A stretch of DNA of 15,442 nucleotides. It comes from an uncultured Bacteroidota bacterium. Its GTDB lineage: Bacteria; Bacteroidota; Bacteroidia; UKL13-3. Location: the NCBI GenBank assembly GCA_903888395.1, contig CAISTO010000098.1:1-15442 (forward strand). The letters are read 5' to 3'. Shown one piece after another: positions 7,065-13,654 of this stretch. Position numbers and translations under genes: made by a program. Positions within the stretch are counted from its first letter, which is position 1. Every line of letters begins with the position of its first letter. The notes under the pieces are model-generated. The model had not been told where the DNA came from. It saw nothing but the letters and a program-made list of their open reading frames with translations, and did not search any database.

Positions 7065-8513
7065 ATGTCATACGAATCACCAATAAGAGATATGCTCATA
7101 ACGGGTGGTAAAACCTACAGTGATATCACAAAGGAAATCACACGTCCTATTGAAAATAAGCCATCAAAAGCATGGTGGATTGGATTTGGTTTATCATCAT
7201 TAGTATTAGCACTTTGGCTATTTTCAACTACCTACACCATGTTAGTTGGTATAGGAGCGTGGGGTTTAAACAAAACTGTAGGTTGGGCCTTTGATATTAC
7301 CAACTTTGTATTTTGGGTAGGTATTGGTCATGCCGGTACGTTAATTTCTGCAGTATTATTATTATTCCGTCAAAAATGGCGTATGTCAATTAACCGTTCT
7401 GCAGAAGCAATGACTATTTTTGCTGTAATTTGTGCGGCATCGTTTATTGTTTCACATATGGGAAGACCATGGGTAGCTTATTGGCCTATTCCATTGCCAA
7501 ATGCTTTTGGTAGTTTATGGGTTAATTTTAACTCTCCATTGGTTTGGGATGTGTTTGCAATTTCTACTTATTTCTCGGTTTCATTGGTATTTTGGTATGT
7601 TGGTTTAATTCCAGATATTGCTACAGTTCGTGATAGAGCAGTTACCAAAGCACGTAAATTTTGGTATGGCTTTTTTGCAATGGGATGGAACGGTTCTACT
7701 AGAGTATGGCATCGTTACGAAGTAATCAGTTTAATATTAGCTGCTATTTCTACTCCATTAGTATTATCAGTGCATTCAATTGTATCTATGGATTTTGCTA
7801 CCTCGTTGGTACCAGGTTGGCATACCACTATTTTCCCTCCATATTTTGTTGCTGGTGCAATTTTCTCAGGATTTGGAATGGTATTAACCTTATTAATTGT
7901 AGCCCGTGAAGTTTTAAATTACAAAGATTATATTACCACAGAACATTTAGATGCTATGTGTAGAGTAGTAATGTTAACAGGAACTTTAGTAGGTTTAGCC
8001 TATATTACAGAATTCTTTGTGGCTGCATACTCTGGAGTAGAATACGAACAATACGCATTTATAAACCGTGCAACTGGGCCATATTGGTGGAGTTATTGGA
8101 TTATGATGGGTTGTAACTTAGTTGCACCTCAAGTTTTTTGGTCAAGATGGGCAAGAACAACACCTTGGTTTATTTTTATTATGTCAATCATTGTAAACAT
8201 TGGAATGTGGTTTGAGCGTTTTGTAATTATCGTAACTTCATTACATAGGGATTTTTTACCTTCAAGTTGGACAATGTATACTCCTACAATTATAGAATTT
8301 GGAATATTATTAGGTTCATTTGGATTATTCTTTTTCTTCTTCTTCCTATTCATGAAATTTTTACCAGCTATTAACATGGCTGAATTAAAAAGTATTGTAA
8401 AAACTAAACATGGTTTGGAATTAGAAAAACATTATACCGATTTATTAAATAACAATCATAAAATGGCAAACAACGCTCACGATACGAAAGGAGATTCAGT
8501 TCATGGACACTAA
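7065..8513 (+). CDS. actC: Alternative Complex III subunit ActC, NrfD-like quinol-binding membrane protein
   Basis: This 482-residue polytopic protein of the NrfD/PsrC family has about ten hydrophobic segments. In the complex it binds the membrane quinol and passes electrons to the iron-sulfur clusters of ActB; a role in proton translocation has been proposed for the family. Family features include the D77-I-T-N stretch, GIGHAGTLISAVLLLFRQKW (86-105), the following R111-S-A-E-A turn, and SHMGRPW (130-136) at a helix end. A soluble N-terminal stretch of about 35 residues precedes the first helix. The last helix contains a run of six Phe (DNA about 8325-8348, TTC/TTT-rich). The His/Asn-rich tail (NNNHKMANNAHD...HGH) has no obvious fold. 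The 3' end overlaps actD by 11 bases, implying translational coupling. Confidence 0.95.
   Translation: MSYESPIRDMLITGGKTYSDITKEITRPIENKPSKAWWIGFGLSSLVLALWLFSTTYTMLVGIGAWGLNKTVGWAFDITNFVFWVGIGHAGTLISAVLLLFRQKWRMSINRSAEAMTIFAVICAASFIVSHMGRPWVAYWPIPLPNAFGSLWVNFNSPLVWDVFAISTYFSVSLVFWYVGLIPDIATVRDRAVTKARKFWYGFFAMGWNGSTRVWHRYEVISLILAAISTPLVLSVHSIVSMDFATSLVPGWHTTIFPPYFVAGAIFSGFGMVLTLLIVAREVLNYKDYITTEHLDAMCRVVMLTGTLVGLAYITEFFVAAYSGVEYEQYAFINRATGPYWWSYWIMMGCNLVAPQVFWSRWARTTPWFIFIMSIIVNIGMWFERFVIIVTSLHRDFLPSSWTMYTPTIIEFGILLGSFGLFFFFFFLFMKFLPAINMAELKSIVKTKHGLELEKHYTDLLNNNHKMANNAHDTKGDSVHGH
8487..8494 (+). promoter_or_regulatory. Shine-Dalgarno-like site before actD
   Basis: AAAGGAGA lies inside the end of actC, with the AAGGAG core 9 bases before the actD ATG at 8503. 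This is unusual for a genome whose other leaders are plain A-rich. It supports the 11-base actC/actD overlap and the chosen start of actD. Confidence 0.5.
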
Positions 8514-9030
8514 TAAAGTAATTTTAGGAATTTATGAAGATCCTGACCATATTTATGATGCAACTAAAAAGTTAATTCATGATGGTTACAGAGTAAGAGA
8601 TGTATATTCACCATTTGCAATACATGGTATTGACAGAGTAATGGGAATTAAAAGATCAAGATTAACAGTTGCAGCATTTATTTTTGCTATGACAGGTATT
8701 ACTTTAGCTTTAACATTACAGTCGTATGTTTCATTTTTTGATTGGCAAATAAATGTAGGTGGAAAACCATTTTTACACATTCCAACTTATATTCCAATCA
8801 CTTTTGAACTTTCCATTTTATGTACAGCTTTTGGAATGGTGGCTTGCTTTTTTTACGTTAACAGAATGGTTTGGGGTAAAAATGCAGATATTATTGACAT
8901 TAGAGTAACTGACGATTTATTTGTTGTTGCCGTTGATGTGATTCCAAATAAAACAAATATTGCAGCGTTAAGCGAGTTATTGAAAAGTAAAGGCGCAATA
9001 GAAATAAGAGAAAAGGAGTTTGAAGATTAA
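8503..9030 (+). CDS. actD: Alternative Complex III subunit ActD (DUF3341 family)
   Basis: This 175-residue subunit has the DUF3341 layout: a soluble N-terminal part of about 50 residues beginning VILGIYEDPDHIYDATKKL, two membrane helices (about 53-74 and 95-118) joined by a loop with FFDWQINVGGKPF, and a soluble C-terminal part with a ferredoxin-like strand pattern (DLFVVAVDV...GAIEIRE). In known ACIII structures ActD binds no cofactor and is placed beside ActC. The ATG overlaps the end of actC by 11 bases and is served by an AAGGAG sequence 9 bases upstream. Four bases separate its stop codon from the actE ATG, so actCDE look translationally coupled. Length and order agree with other Bacteroidota act operons. 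Confidence 0.92.
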   Translation: MDTNKVILGIYEDPDHIYDATKKLIHDGYRVRDVYSPFAIHGIDRVMGIKRSRLTVAAFIFAMTGITLALTLQSYVSFFDWQINVGGKPFLHIPTYIPITFELSILCTAFGMVACFFYVNRMVWGKNADIIDIRVTDDLFVVAVDVIPNKTNIAALSELLKSKGAIEIREKEFED

Positions 9031-9034
9031 TACT

Positions 9035-9652
9035 ATGAAATTAAATAAAATAAGCATAGCAATTTTAGTAAGTTCAAGCATAGCAATATTTGCATCTTGT
9101 TCAGCTGGAGGTGATAATCCTGGAATGGAATACGCACCAAATATGTATCATTCATTTGGATACGAACCATTAACTCAGGAAGCAGATAAACCAAATACGA
9201 TTAATGCGAATGGTATGAACATGCGTTTACCTGCAGAACATACCATTGCTCGTGGTCAATTAGATTTTGCCACTTATAATTTAGCAAAAACAGCTGAAGG
9301 ATATGAAGCTGCTTCATCATTAAAAAATCCTGCACCTGCTTCGGTTTATAATTTAGCTGAAGGCAAAAGACTGTTTAACATTAATTGTACTCCTTGCCAT
9401 GGTGAAGATGGACAAGGTAATGGAACCATTGTAGCAGATGGAAAATTCCCTAAAGTTCCTAGTTACGCTGAAAGATTGCCAACTATTAATGATGGTAAAG
9501 CTTTTTACTCTATTAAATATGGTAGAAATTTAATGGGTGCTTATGGTACTGTATTAACTCCAAGTCAAATTTGGCAAGTGATACATTATATCAATACGTA
9601 CAAAACTTCAACTGCTGTTGCAGCAGTTGCTGATACCACAGTTAAAAAATAA
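9035..9652 (+). CDS. actE: Alternative Complex III subunit ActE, monoheme cytochrome c lipoprotein
   Basis: ActE is the peripheral monoheme cytochrome that can hand electrons to the terminal acceptor or oxidase. I place the start at the ATG at 9035 (205 residues), 4 bases after the actD stop. A TTG at 9020 in the same frame would overlap actD and leave only one base after the AAGGAG at 9013-9018. From 9035 the protein begins with a clean lipoprotein signal: MKLNKISIAI, a hydrophobic core, and FASC with Cys22 as the likely lipidated residue. The heme motif is C118-T-P-C121-H122, and Met167 (GRNLMGAYG) is the probable sixth ligand. The typical Gly-Glu-Asp-Gly-Gln-Gly-Asn-Gly loop follows the heme His. 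The Ala/Thr/Val-rich C terminus looks disordered. Confidence 0.93.
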   Translation: MKLNKISIAILVSSSIAIFASCSAGGDNPGMEYAPNMYHSFGYEPLTQEADKPNTINANGMNMRLPAEHTIARGQLDFATYNLAKTAEGYEAASSLKNPAPASVYNLAEGKRLFNINCTPCHGEDGQGNGTIVADGKFPKVPSYAERLPTINDGKAFYSIKYGRNLMGAYGTVLTPSQIWQVIHYINTYKTSTAVAAVADTTVKK

Positions 9653-9679
9653 GTTGAATTAATTATTTGAAAAAAAATT

Positions 9680-10993
9680 ATGTCACACGATACACATATA
9701 GAAATTAAAGAAGAAAAATATACAGTAACTGAAGGCAATAAAAAGTGGTCGTACGGTTTAATGATTGTAGGTTTGCTTTTAACAATTTTGGGTTATTATA
9801 CTTATAAACCATTGATTGAAGGAATGGATTTAAGTGCTGATGAATTGCACCAACTTGTTACCAAACGTTTATGGGCTAATTTATTAATTGATAGTTATTT
9901 TACTTTTATCATTGCTACTTGTGCAATTATATTTGTAGTAATTAGTCAGTTAACTAATGCAGCTTGGTATGTTGCTATTCGTAGAATACCTGAAGCTATG
10001 AGTACTTATATGATCATAGGTGCTGGTATTTTAGTAACTATTATATTGGTAAACTTTTATGTATTACATGGTGGAATCTATCATTGGGCACATCCTGGTG
10101 TAATGGAAGCGGATCCTTTATTGGCTAAAAAAACTTGGTATTTATCGCAACCATTTTATTTGGTAAGATTAATATTGTTTACTGCATTTTGGATTTTTTG
10201 TGCTACTAAAATCAGAAACAATTCTCGCAATGAAGATTTAGTAGGTGGAATTGAAAATTTTGACAAAAACTTTAGAATATCAACTGTATTCTTAGTAGTA
10301 TTTGGTTTTACTTTTAGTATGTTAGCTTGGGATTTAATGATGAGTATTGATGCACATTGGTATTCTACTATTTTTACCATTTATAACTTTGCTACAGGTT
10401 GGGTTAGTGCTTTAACTGTAACATATTTACTAGTTTGGTATTTAAGAGGTAAAGGATACTTAGGTATTGTAACCGATGAACACCAACATGATTTAGGTAA
10501 ATTCATGTTTGCCTTCTCTGTTTTCTGGACTTACATGTGGGTTGCCCAATTCTTATTAATTTGGTATGCTAATATTCCTGAGGAAGTAGTGTATTACCGT
10601 GAAAGAATGTTTGGTTCTTACCAATTTAGTTTCTATATAAACATTGTTCTTAACTTTGTAGTACCATTCTTTATTTTTATGATGAGAGATGCTAAAAGAA
10701 ATAGAAAAGTTGGTTATTTTGTTGGAGCAGCTTTGTTAATTGGACATTGGAATGACTGTTTTTTAATGGTAATGCCTGGTGCTATGGATTTACCTACTGC
10801 AATTACAGAACATAATCCAATGGGTTCAATAGATATTCCTAACCAAGGTTATGGTTTTATTGAAATAGGTTTATTATTGTTCTTTGCTGGTTTATTCCTT
10901 ACTGTAGTAATGAAAGCATTGACTAAAGCAAATTTATATCCTACACGCCATCCATTTATTTATGAGAGTGCAATGCACGATGTAGGTGTTTAA
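9680..10993 (+). CDS. actF: Alternative Complex III subunit ActF, second NrfD-like membrane protein
   Basis: ActF is the second large integral membrane subunit, a divergent NrfD-like protein of 437 residues with about ten hydrophobic segments; it packs against ActC and may take part in proton transfer. A charged 25-residue N terminus (MSHDTHIEIKEEKYTVTEGN) precedes the first helix, WSYGLMIVGLLLTILGYYTY. Family-typical segments are VLHGGIYHWAHPG, SMLAWDLMMSIDAHWYSTIF, WVAQFLLIWYANIPEE and GHWNDCFLMVMPG. The C-terminal NLYPTRHPFIYESAMHDVGV closes the protein. It starts 27 bases after actE behind an A-rich leader and is the last gene of the operon, followed 17 bases later by a strong terminator. 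In many Bacteroidota, cytochrome oxidase genes come next; here they do not. Confidence 0.94.
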   Translation: MSHDTHIEIKEEKYTVTEGNKKWSYGLMIVGLLLTILGYYTYKPLIEGMDLSADELHQLVTKRLWANLLIDSYFTFIIATCAIIFVVISQLTNAAWYVAIRRIPEAMSTYMIIGAGILVTIILVNFYVLHGGIYHWAHPGVMEADPLLAKKTWYLSQPFYLVRLILFTAFWIFCATKIRNNSRNEDLVGGIENFDKNFRISTVFLVVFGFTFSMLAWDLMMSIDAHWYSTIFTIYNFATGWVSALTVTYLLVWYLRGKGYLGIVTDEHQHDLGKFMFAFSVFWTYMWVAQFLLIWYANIPEEVVYYRERMFGSYQFSFYINIVLNFVVPFFIFMMRDAKRNRKVGYFVGAALLIGHWNDCFLMVMPGAMDLPTAITEHNPMGSIDIPNQGYGFIEIGLLLFFAGLFLTVVMKALTKANLYPTRHPFIYESAMHDVGV

Positions 10994-11010
10994 TTTTACA
11001 ACATATTTAA

Positions 11011-11041
11011 AACCTCAACTAGCAATAGTTGAGGTTTTTTT
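11011..11041 (+). terminator. Strong intrinsic terminator of the act operon
   Basis: An 11-bp perfect stem (11011-11021 with 11026-11036, beginning AACCTCAACTA) closes on a GCAA tetraloop of the GNRA type, followed by seven T in a row (11035-11041). It lies 17 bases after the actF stop. The complementary A-run on the other side could also help end transcription from the right. Confidence 0.9.
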
Positions 11042-11337
11042 GTACCCGTTGGCCAAAGCCAAACGGCAATGATTATACCTACTAAAGCATTTACATTTTA
11101 GGAAAGTTTGGTATTATTAATAATTTATCCGTGTAAGGTATACTTTTCAAACCACTCACTAAAAAACGGTTGGAGGGGAAAACAAATACTGACAAAGGTA
11201 TATATTTGTTTCTTCAAAGGTTTAAAACCCGTTGTTACAAAATGTTTCGTTTCTACGGAACTTTTTCGCCATTGCATGCGTCCTTGCCTGCAATAATCCT
11301 GTTTCCTAACACGATTTCTCCGATTTTCCTTTTCTAT
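11042..11337. other. GC-richer non-coding or remnant stretch with hairpins
   Basis: No known gene was recognised here. The five 60-base lines from 11041 to 11340 hold 107 G or C in 300 (about 36%), against about 17-22% in sampled intergenic and accessory sequence nearby. Visible structures are CCGTTGGC/GCC-A-AACGG (11046-11053 and 11058-11066, one bulged A, CAAA loop), AAACAAATA/TATTTGTTT (11180-11188 and 11203-11211), and ATTGCATGC/GCCTGCAAT (11271-11279 and 11286-11294, 8 of 9 paired). On the minus strand a frame is open for 70 codons from 11337 to the stop at 11125-11127, in phase with the stop codon of the neighbouring peptidase. A dispersed repeat, gene remnant or structured RNA are all possible. 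Confidence 0.45.
11125..11277 (-). CDS. Small unassigned open frame (50 residues), doubtful gene
   Basis: ATG at 11277-11275, stop TAA at 11127-11125. The frame is also open upstream without an ATG to 11337, directly after the TAA of the M23 peptidase and in the same phase. The upstream part is rich in Arg, Lys and Asn. The ATG-initiated part begins MQWRKSSVETKHFV, continues with TTGFKPLKKQIYTFVSI and ends with FEKYTLHG. I do not recognise a domain. It may be the translation of a repeat rather than a protein: base composition is unlike its neighbours, no ribosome site is seen, and the opposite strand is open over much of the same stretch. Confidence 0.25.
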   Translation of the reverse strand: MQWRKSSVETKHFVTTGFKPLKKQIYTFVSICFPLQPFFSEWFEKYTLHG

Positions 11338-12273
11338 TTATTCTAATAAATAATCTTTAGGGTTTACTGGTGTACCATTTATTCTTACTTCATAATGGAG
11401 GTGAGGTCCTGTACTTCTTCCTGTGCTTCCTATATATCCTATAACTTGACCTTTCTTAACAATATCACCATTTTTAATAACTGAGTTTTGAAGATGAGCA
11501 TATACTGAAGATTGACTTTCCGTATGCTTAATTACAATATAATTACCAAAACTATTGCTGTATTCAGAGAGTATTACCATTCCATTATCAGCGGCAAAAA
11601 CTGTTGTTCCCCTTCCAGAACCAAAATCAATTCCATTATGAGGTAATTTTTTAGATAGAATTGGATGAAAACGAATACCAAATTTAGAAGTAATTATTAA
11701 TTTATTTTTGGGAACGGGAATCAATCTTGGAGAAATAAATTGATGTTGTTTTGAATTATCTAATTTAATAATATTAGCTGATTCGTTATTTTTTATATCA
11801 GTTTGATTTCTTTGTATTTTACCTATTGGTTCATTAATAGAATCTATTATTTTATTTTTTTTCGGCTGAATTAAAGTTTTTCTTTCAATCGATAATTCAA
11901 CATTTTCACTTATCACTTTTTTTATTTTATCTTCATATTTAATTATATCTATAACTACGTTTGCACTAGACGTATCGCCTTTTAAAATATAATTATTTTT
12001 TAATTGAACCATAGAGTTACAATACTCTTGGTATTCATCTTCTAATTTTTTTAAATCAATTTCACCTTGTTTTTTAAAATCCTGAAGTTCACTTTCACGT
12101 AATTTTTTGTAATTTTCAAAATCTTCTTGCATTTTTTTCTTTTCATTTTCTTGAGCAATTACTGTATTAAACAGTAAGAAAAAGAAAGAAAACAACACAA
12201 AAAATTTAATTCCATAAGTAAAATGAACTGCTAATAAAATCTCATCATTACCCTTCAATTTTTTTGTACTCAT
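11338..12273 (-). CDS. Exported M23-family (LytM) murein endopeptidase with coiled-coil stalk
   Basis: Predicted zinc endopeptidase that cuts peptide cross-links in peptidoglycan in the periplasm. The 311-residue protein begins with an unusually long polar leader (about 20 residues) before a strong hydrophobic stretch (about 21-40, ending NTVIA), so it may be a signal peptide or a retained anchor. Residues about 41-135 are Glu/Lys-rich and predicted coiled coil (EDFENYKKLRESELQDFKKQ...). A linker leads to the M23 domain at about 190-307. Zinc ligands are H212 and D216 (HNGID) and H293; H260 (VYAHL) and H291 (HLHYE) are the catalytic histidines, all present, so it should be active rather than a degenerate EnvC/NlpD-like activator. 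An A11 tract lies 3-13 bases before the ATG. It is convergent with actF and divergent from the WYL gene; no terminator is obvious at its 3' end. Confidence 0.9.
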   Translation of the reverse strand: MSTKKLKGNDEILLAVHFTYGIKFFVLFSFFFLLFNTVIAQENEKKKMQEDFENYKKLRESELQDFKKQGEIDLKKLEDEYQEYCNSMVQLKNNYILKGDTSSANVVIDIIKYEDKIKKVISENVELSIERKTLIQPKKNKIIDSINEPIGKIQRNQTDIKNNESANIIKLDNSKQHQFISPRLIPVPKNKLIITSKFGIRFHPILSKKLPHNGIDFGSGRGTTVFAADNGMVILSEYSNSFGNYIVIKHTESQSSVYAHLQNSVIKNGDIVKKGQVIGYIGSTGRSTGPHLHYEVRINGTPVNPKDYLLE

Positions 12274-12292
12274 TATTTTTTTTTTTCGAAAT

Positions 12293-12300
12293 CAAAACTA
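12293..12300 (-). promoter_or_regulatory. Possible -7 box of the M23 peptidase promoter
   Basis: Read on the minus strand, TAGTTTTG matches TAnnTTTG and lies 19 bases before the ATG. No TTG -33 box is found at 17-23 bases upstream; the inverted repeat at 12312-12327 occupies that region. Confidence 0.35.
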
Positions 12301-12311
12301 CTATAAATTAA

Positions 12312-12327
12312 GGAGTTTAATTACTCC
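12312..12327. promoter_or_regulatory. Operator-like inverted repeat between the M23 and WYL genes
   Basis: GGAGTTTAATTACTCC has 5-bp arms (GGAGT/ACTCC) around a 6-base AT spacer. It lies 12 bases upstream of the M23 -7 box, over the -33 position, where a regulator could block or help the polymerase. No T-run follows in either direction that would make it a terminator. Confidence 0.35.
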
Positions 12328-12381
12328 ATTCTTTTAACACTTATTGGACAACAATGTATTCAATTTTAATCAAATATATTA

Positions 12382-12409
12382 TTGTTTTTTGAGATTTGTT
12401 TTATATTTT
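12382..12409 (+). promoter_or_regulatory. Possible promoter of the WYL regulator gene
   Basis: TTG at 12382-12384, a 17-base spacer and TATATTTT at 12402-12409, which differs from TAnnTTTG only in the last base. The ATG of the WYL gene lies 49 bases downstream, leaving an AT-rich leader. Several similar AT-rich alternatives exist nearby. Confidence 0.35.
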
Positions 12410-12458
12410 TACCCTAACAAATTAAATATTAAATATACAATAACAAATAAATAATATT

Positions 12459-13454
12459 ATGCCATTTAATAAAAATGCTTTTTTACGTTACAGAATAATT
12501 GATCAATGTTTAAATAATAAGTATAGAAAATTTACAAGAGATACGCTTACAGAAATTATTAAAAGTAAACTAGATTTAGGAAAATTTTCAAAAAATAGCT
12601 TAGATAAAGACATTGCATTTATGAAAGATGAGAGAATATTAAATGCACCTATTAAAAACGATCCTAATGATAAATTTTACTATTACACTGAACCATTTAC
12701 TTTACAAGGATTTACCTTGTCTGATGAAGAAGAATCGGCTTTGCATATGAGTTTATCTGTTTTGGATATTTTAAAGGACACCAAATATGCAACTTCATAC
12801 AAATCACTAATTGATAGAATGTTAATCCATACTGGTGGTTATCAAAAAACTGATGTTATTGAATTAGAACAGCCGGTAAAACAAGCAGAATCATTTTTGA
12901 TTGATCAATTATATGATTCAATAATTGATGAACAAACTTTATTGATAACCTATAAAGCATATGGTAAAGAAGCTAAGGATCATATTATTTCTCCTTATAT
13001 GATTAAGGAATACAAAAACAGATTTTATTTGGTAGCAAGGAAACATACTATTGAAAAAACAGAATTAATTTATTGCTTTGGTTTAGATAGAATTATTGAT
13101 GTAAAAAAATCAAAAGAAGCCTATTTAATTACCAAAGGATTTAATTCAAAAAATTATTTCAAAGATAGTTTTGGAATAACTAGAAAACTTAATGAGGAGC
13201 CGTTGGAACTTGTTTTGCGTTTCAATGAAAAAAATTTACATTATGTAATTTCAAATCCATTACACCACTCTCAAAAAATAGTAGAACAAAAAAAAGATTC
13301 ATTGACTATCAGTATTTGTGTGTATGAGTCGGATGAATTAAACATGCAAGTACTAAGTTATGGTGCGGGTGTGGAAGTAATATCTCCAGCTTTATATAAA
13401 GATTATATTTCGGGTATAATAAAAGAAATGTATAAAGTTTATAATAACAAATGA
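12459..13454 (+). CDS. WYL-domain transcriptional regulator
   Basis: A 331-residue cytoplasmic regulator with the usual three-part layout. Residues 1-75 form a winged helix-turn-helix region (NAFLRYRIIDQCLNN...SKNSLDKDIAFMKDERI is typical of Bacteroidota WYL proteins). Residues about 145-215 form the ligand-sensing WYL domain, with ISPYMIKEYKNRFYLVARK and CFGLDRIIDV; the name-giving triplet is FYL here. Residues about 248-325 form a WCX-like dimerisation segment (LVLRFNEKNL...GAGVEVISPALYKDYI). WYL proteins bind inverted repeats and often control defence or mobile genes, and some sense nucleic acids; the ligand here is unknown. A palindrome begins 5 bases after its stop codon in front of the next gene, and a second copy lies at 15129, making them candidate targets. 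The start was chosen as the first ATG after the AT-rich leader. Confidence 0.88.
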   Translation: MPFNKNAFLRYRIIDQCLNNKYRKFTRDTLTEIIKSKLDLGKFSKNSLDKDIAFMKDERILNAPIKNDPNDKFYYYTEPFTLQGFTLSDEEESALHMSLSVLDILKDTKYATSYKSLIDRMLIHTGGYQKTDVIELEQPVKQAESFLIDQLYDSIIDEQTLLITYKAYGKEAKDHIISPYMIKEYKNRFYLVARKHTIEKTELIYCFGLDRIIDVKKSKEAYLITKGFNSKNYFKDSFGITRKLNEEPLELVLRFNEKNLHYVISNPLHHSQKIVEQKKDSLTISICVYESDELNMQVLSYGAGVEVISPALYKDYISGIIKEMYKVYNNK

Positions 13455-13456
13455 TA

Positions 13457-13500
13457 CGTTGTAAATAGTTTACAATTGAGTTTCTTTCCTTTGCATGAAT
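13457..13500 (+). promoter_or_regulatory. Palindrome-bearing promoter P1 of the accessory genes
   Basis: TTGTAAATAGTTTACAA (13459-13475) is a perfect inverted repeat with 7-bp arms and a TAG spacer. TTTGCAT follows at 13490-13496, and TTCCTTTG (13486-13493) differs from TAnnTTTG at one base. The palindrome would be centred near -33. The 44-base block matches 15127-15170 at 30 of 44 positions without gaps, with the same palindrome-to-TTTG distance (31 bases start to start). It lies just after the WYL stop codon and 28 bases before the small-protein ATG. Confidence 0.6.
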
Positions 13501-13528
13501 ATTAATCAATAACTAAATTATTAAAATT

Positions 13529-13633
13529 ATGGCAAACAAGATTATGAGAGTGACAAAAAAAGCAAAGTTAGACAAGAGAACTTCAGCTGGAAGGGCTGCA
13601 AATGGGAGAAATTTGAAAAGTAAAAAAAAGTAA
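13529..13633 (+). CDS. Very basic small protein (34 residues), unknown function
   Basis: ATG at 13529, TAA at 13631-13633. The sequence MANKIMRVTKKAKLDKR starts it and LKSKKK ends it: 13 Lys/Arg against one Asp, no hydrophobic segment, no Cys. Such a charge suggests binding to nucleic acid or to an acidic partner, but this is inference. Support for a real gene: it is the first open frame after promoter P1, its ATG is 28 bases past that block, its base composition is higher in G than the flanks, and the next gene begins 21 bases after its stop. An ATG six codons in (13544) is an alternative start. Short length means automatic callers would easily miss it. No known family recognised. Confidence 0.55.
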   Translation: MANKIMRVTKKAKLDKRTSAGRAANGRNLKSKKK

Positions 13634-13654
13634 TAATGGAGTTTAAATAAAAAT

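Noticed and set aside
7706..7909. Plus-strand alternative frame inside actC
   Set aside because: Overlaps conserved membrane helices of ActC in another frame; no start signal.
8129..8377. Minus-strand open frame inside actC, with a Lys run
   Set aside because: The Lys run is the complement of the Phe tract of ActC; it is a shadow of the real gene.
9020..9034. Extended actE start at TTG 9020
   Set aside because: Would put five residues before a clean lipoprotein signal, overlap actD, and sit one base from the AAGGAG; ATG 9035 fits better.
11108..11296. Plus-strand open frame (TTG start) in the GC-rich intergenic stretch
   Set aside because: Needs a TTG start, has no promoter or ribosome site, and is open mainly because the stretch has fewer stops; the minus-strand frame is the more plausible of the two.
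12424..12440. TACAA half-site before the WYL gene as evidence of autoregulation
   Set aside because: Only the right half matches; the left half is absent, so a chance AT-rich match is more likely.
13309..13509. Minus-strand open frame over the WYL 3' end and promoter P1
   Set aside because: Antisense to the conserved WCX-like segment and to a promoter shared with another locus; its translation is low-complexity.
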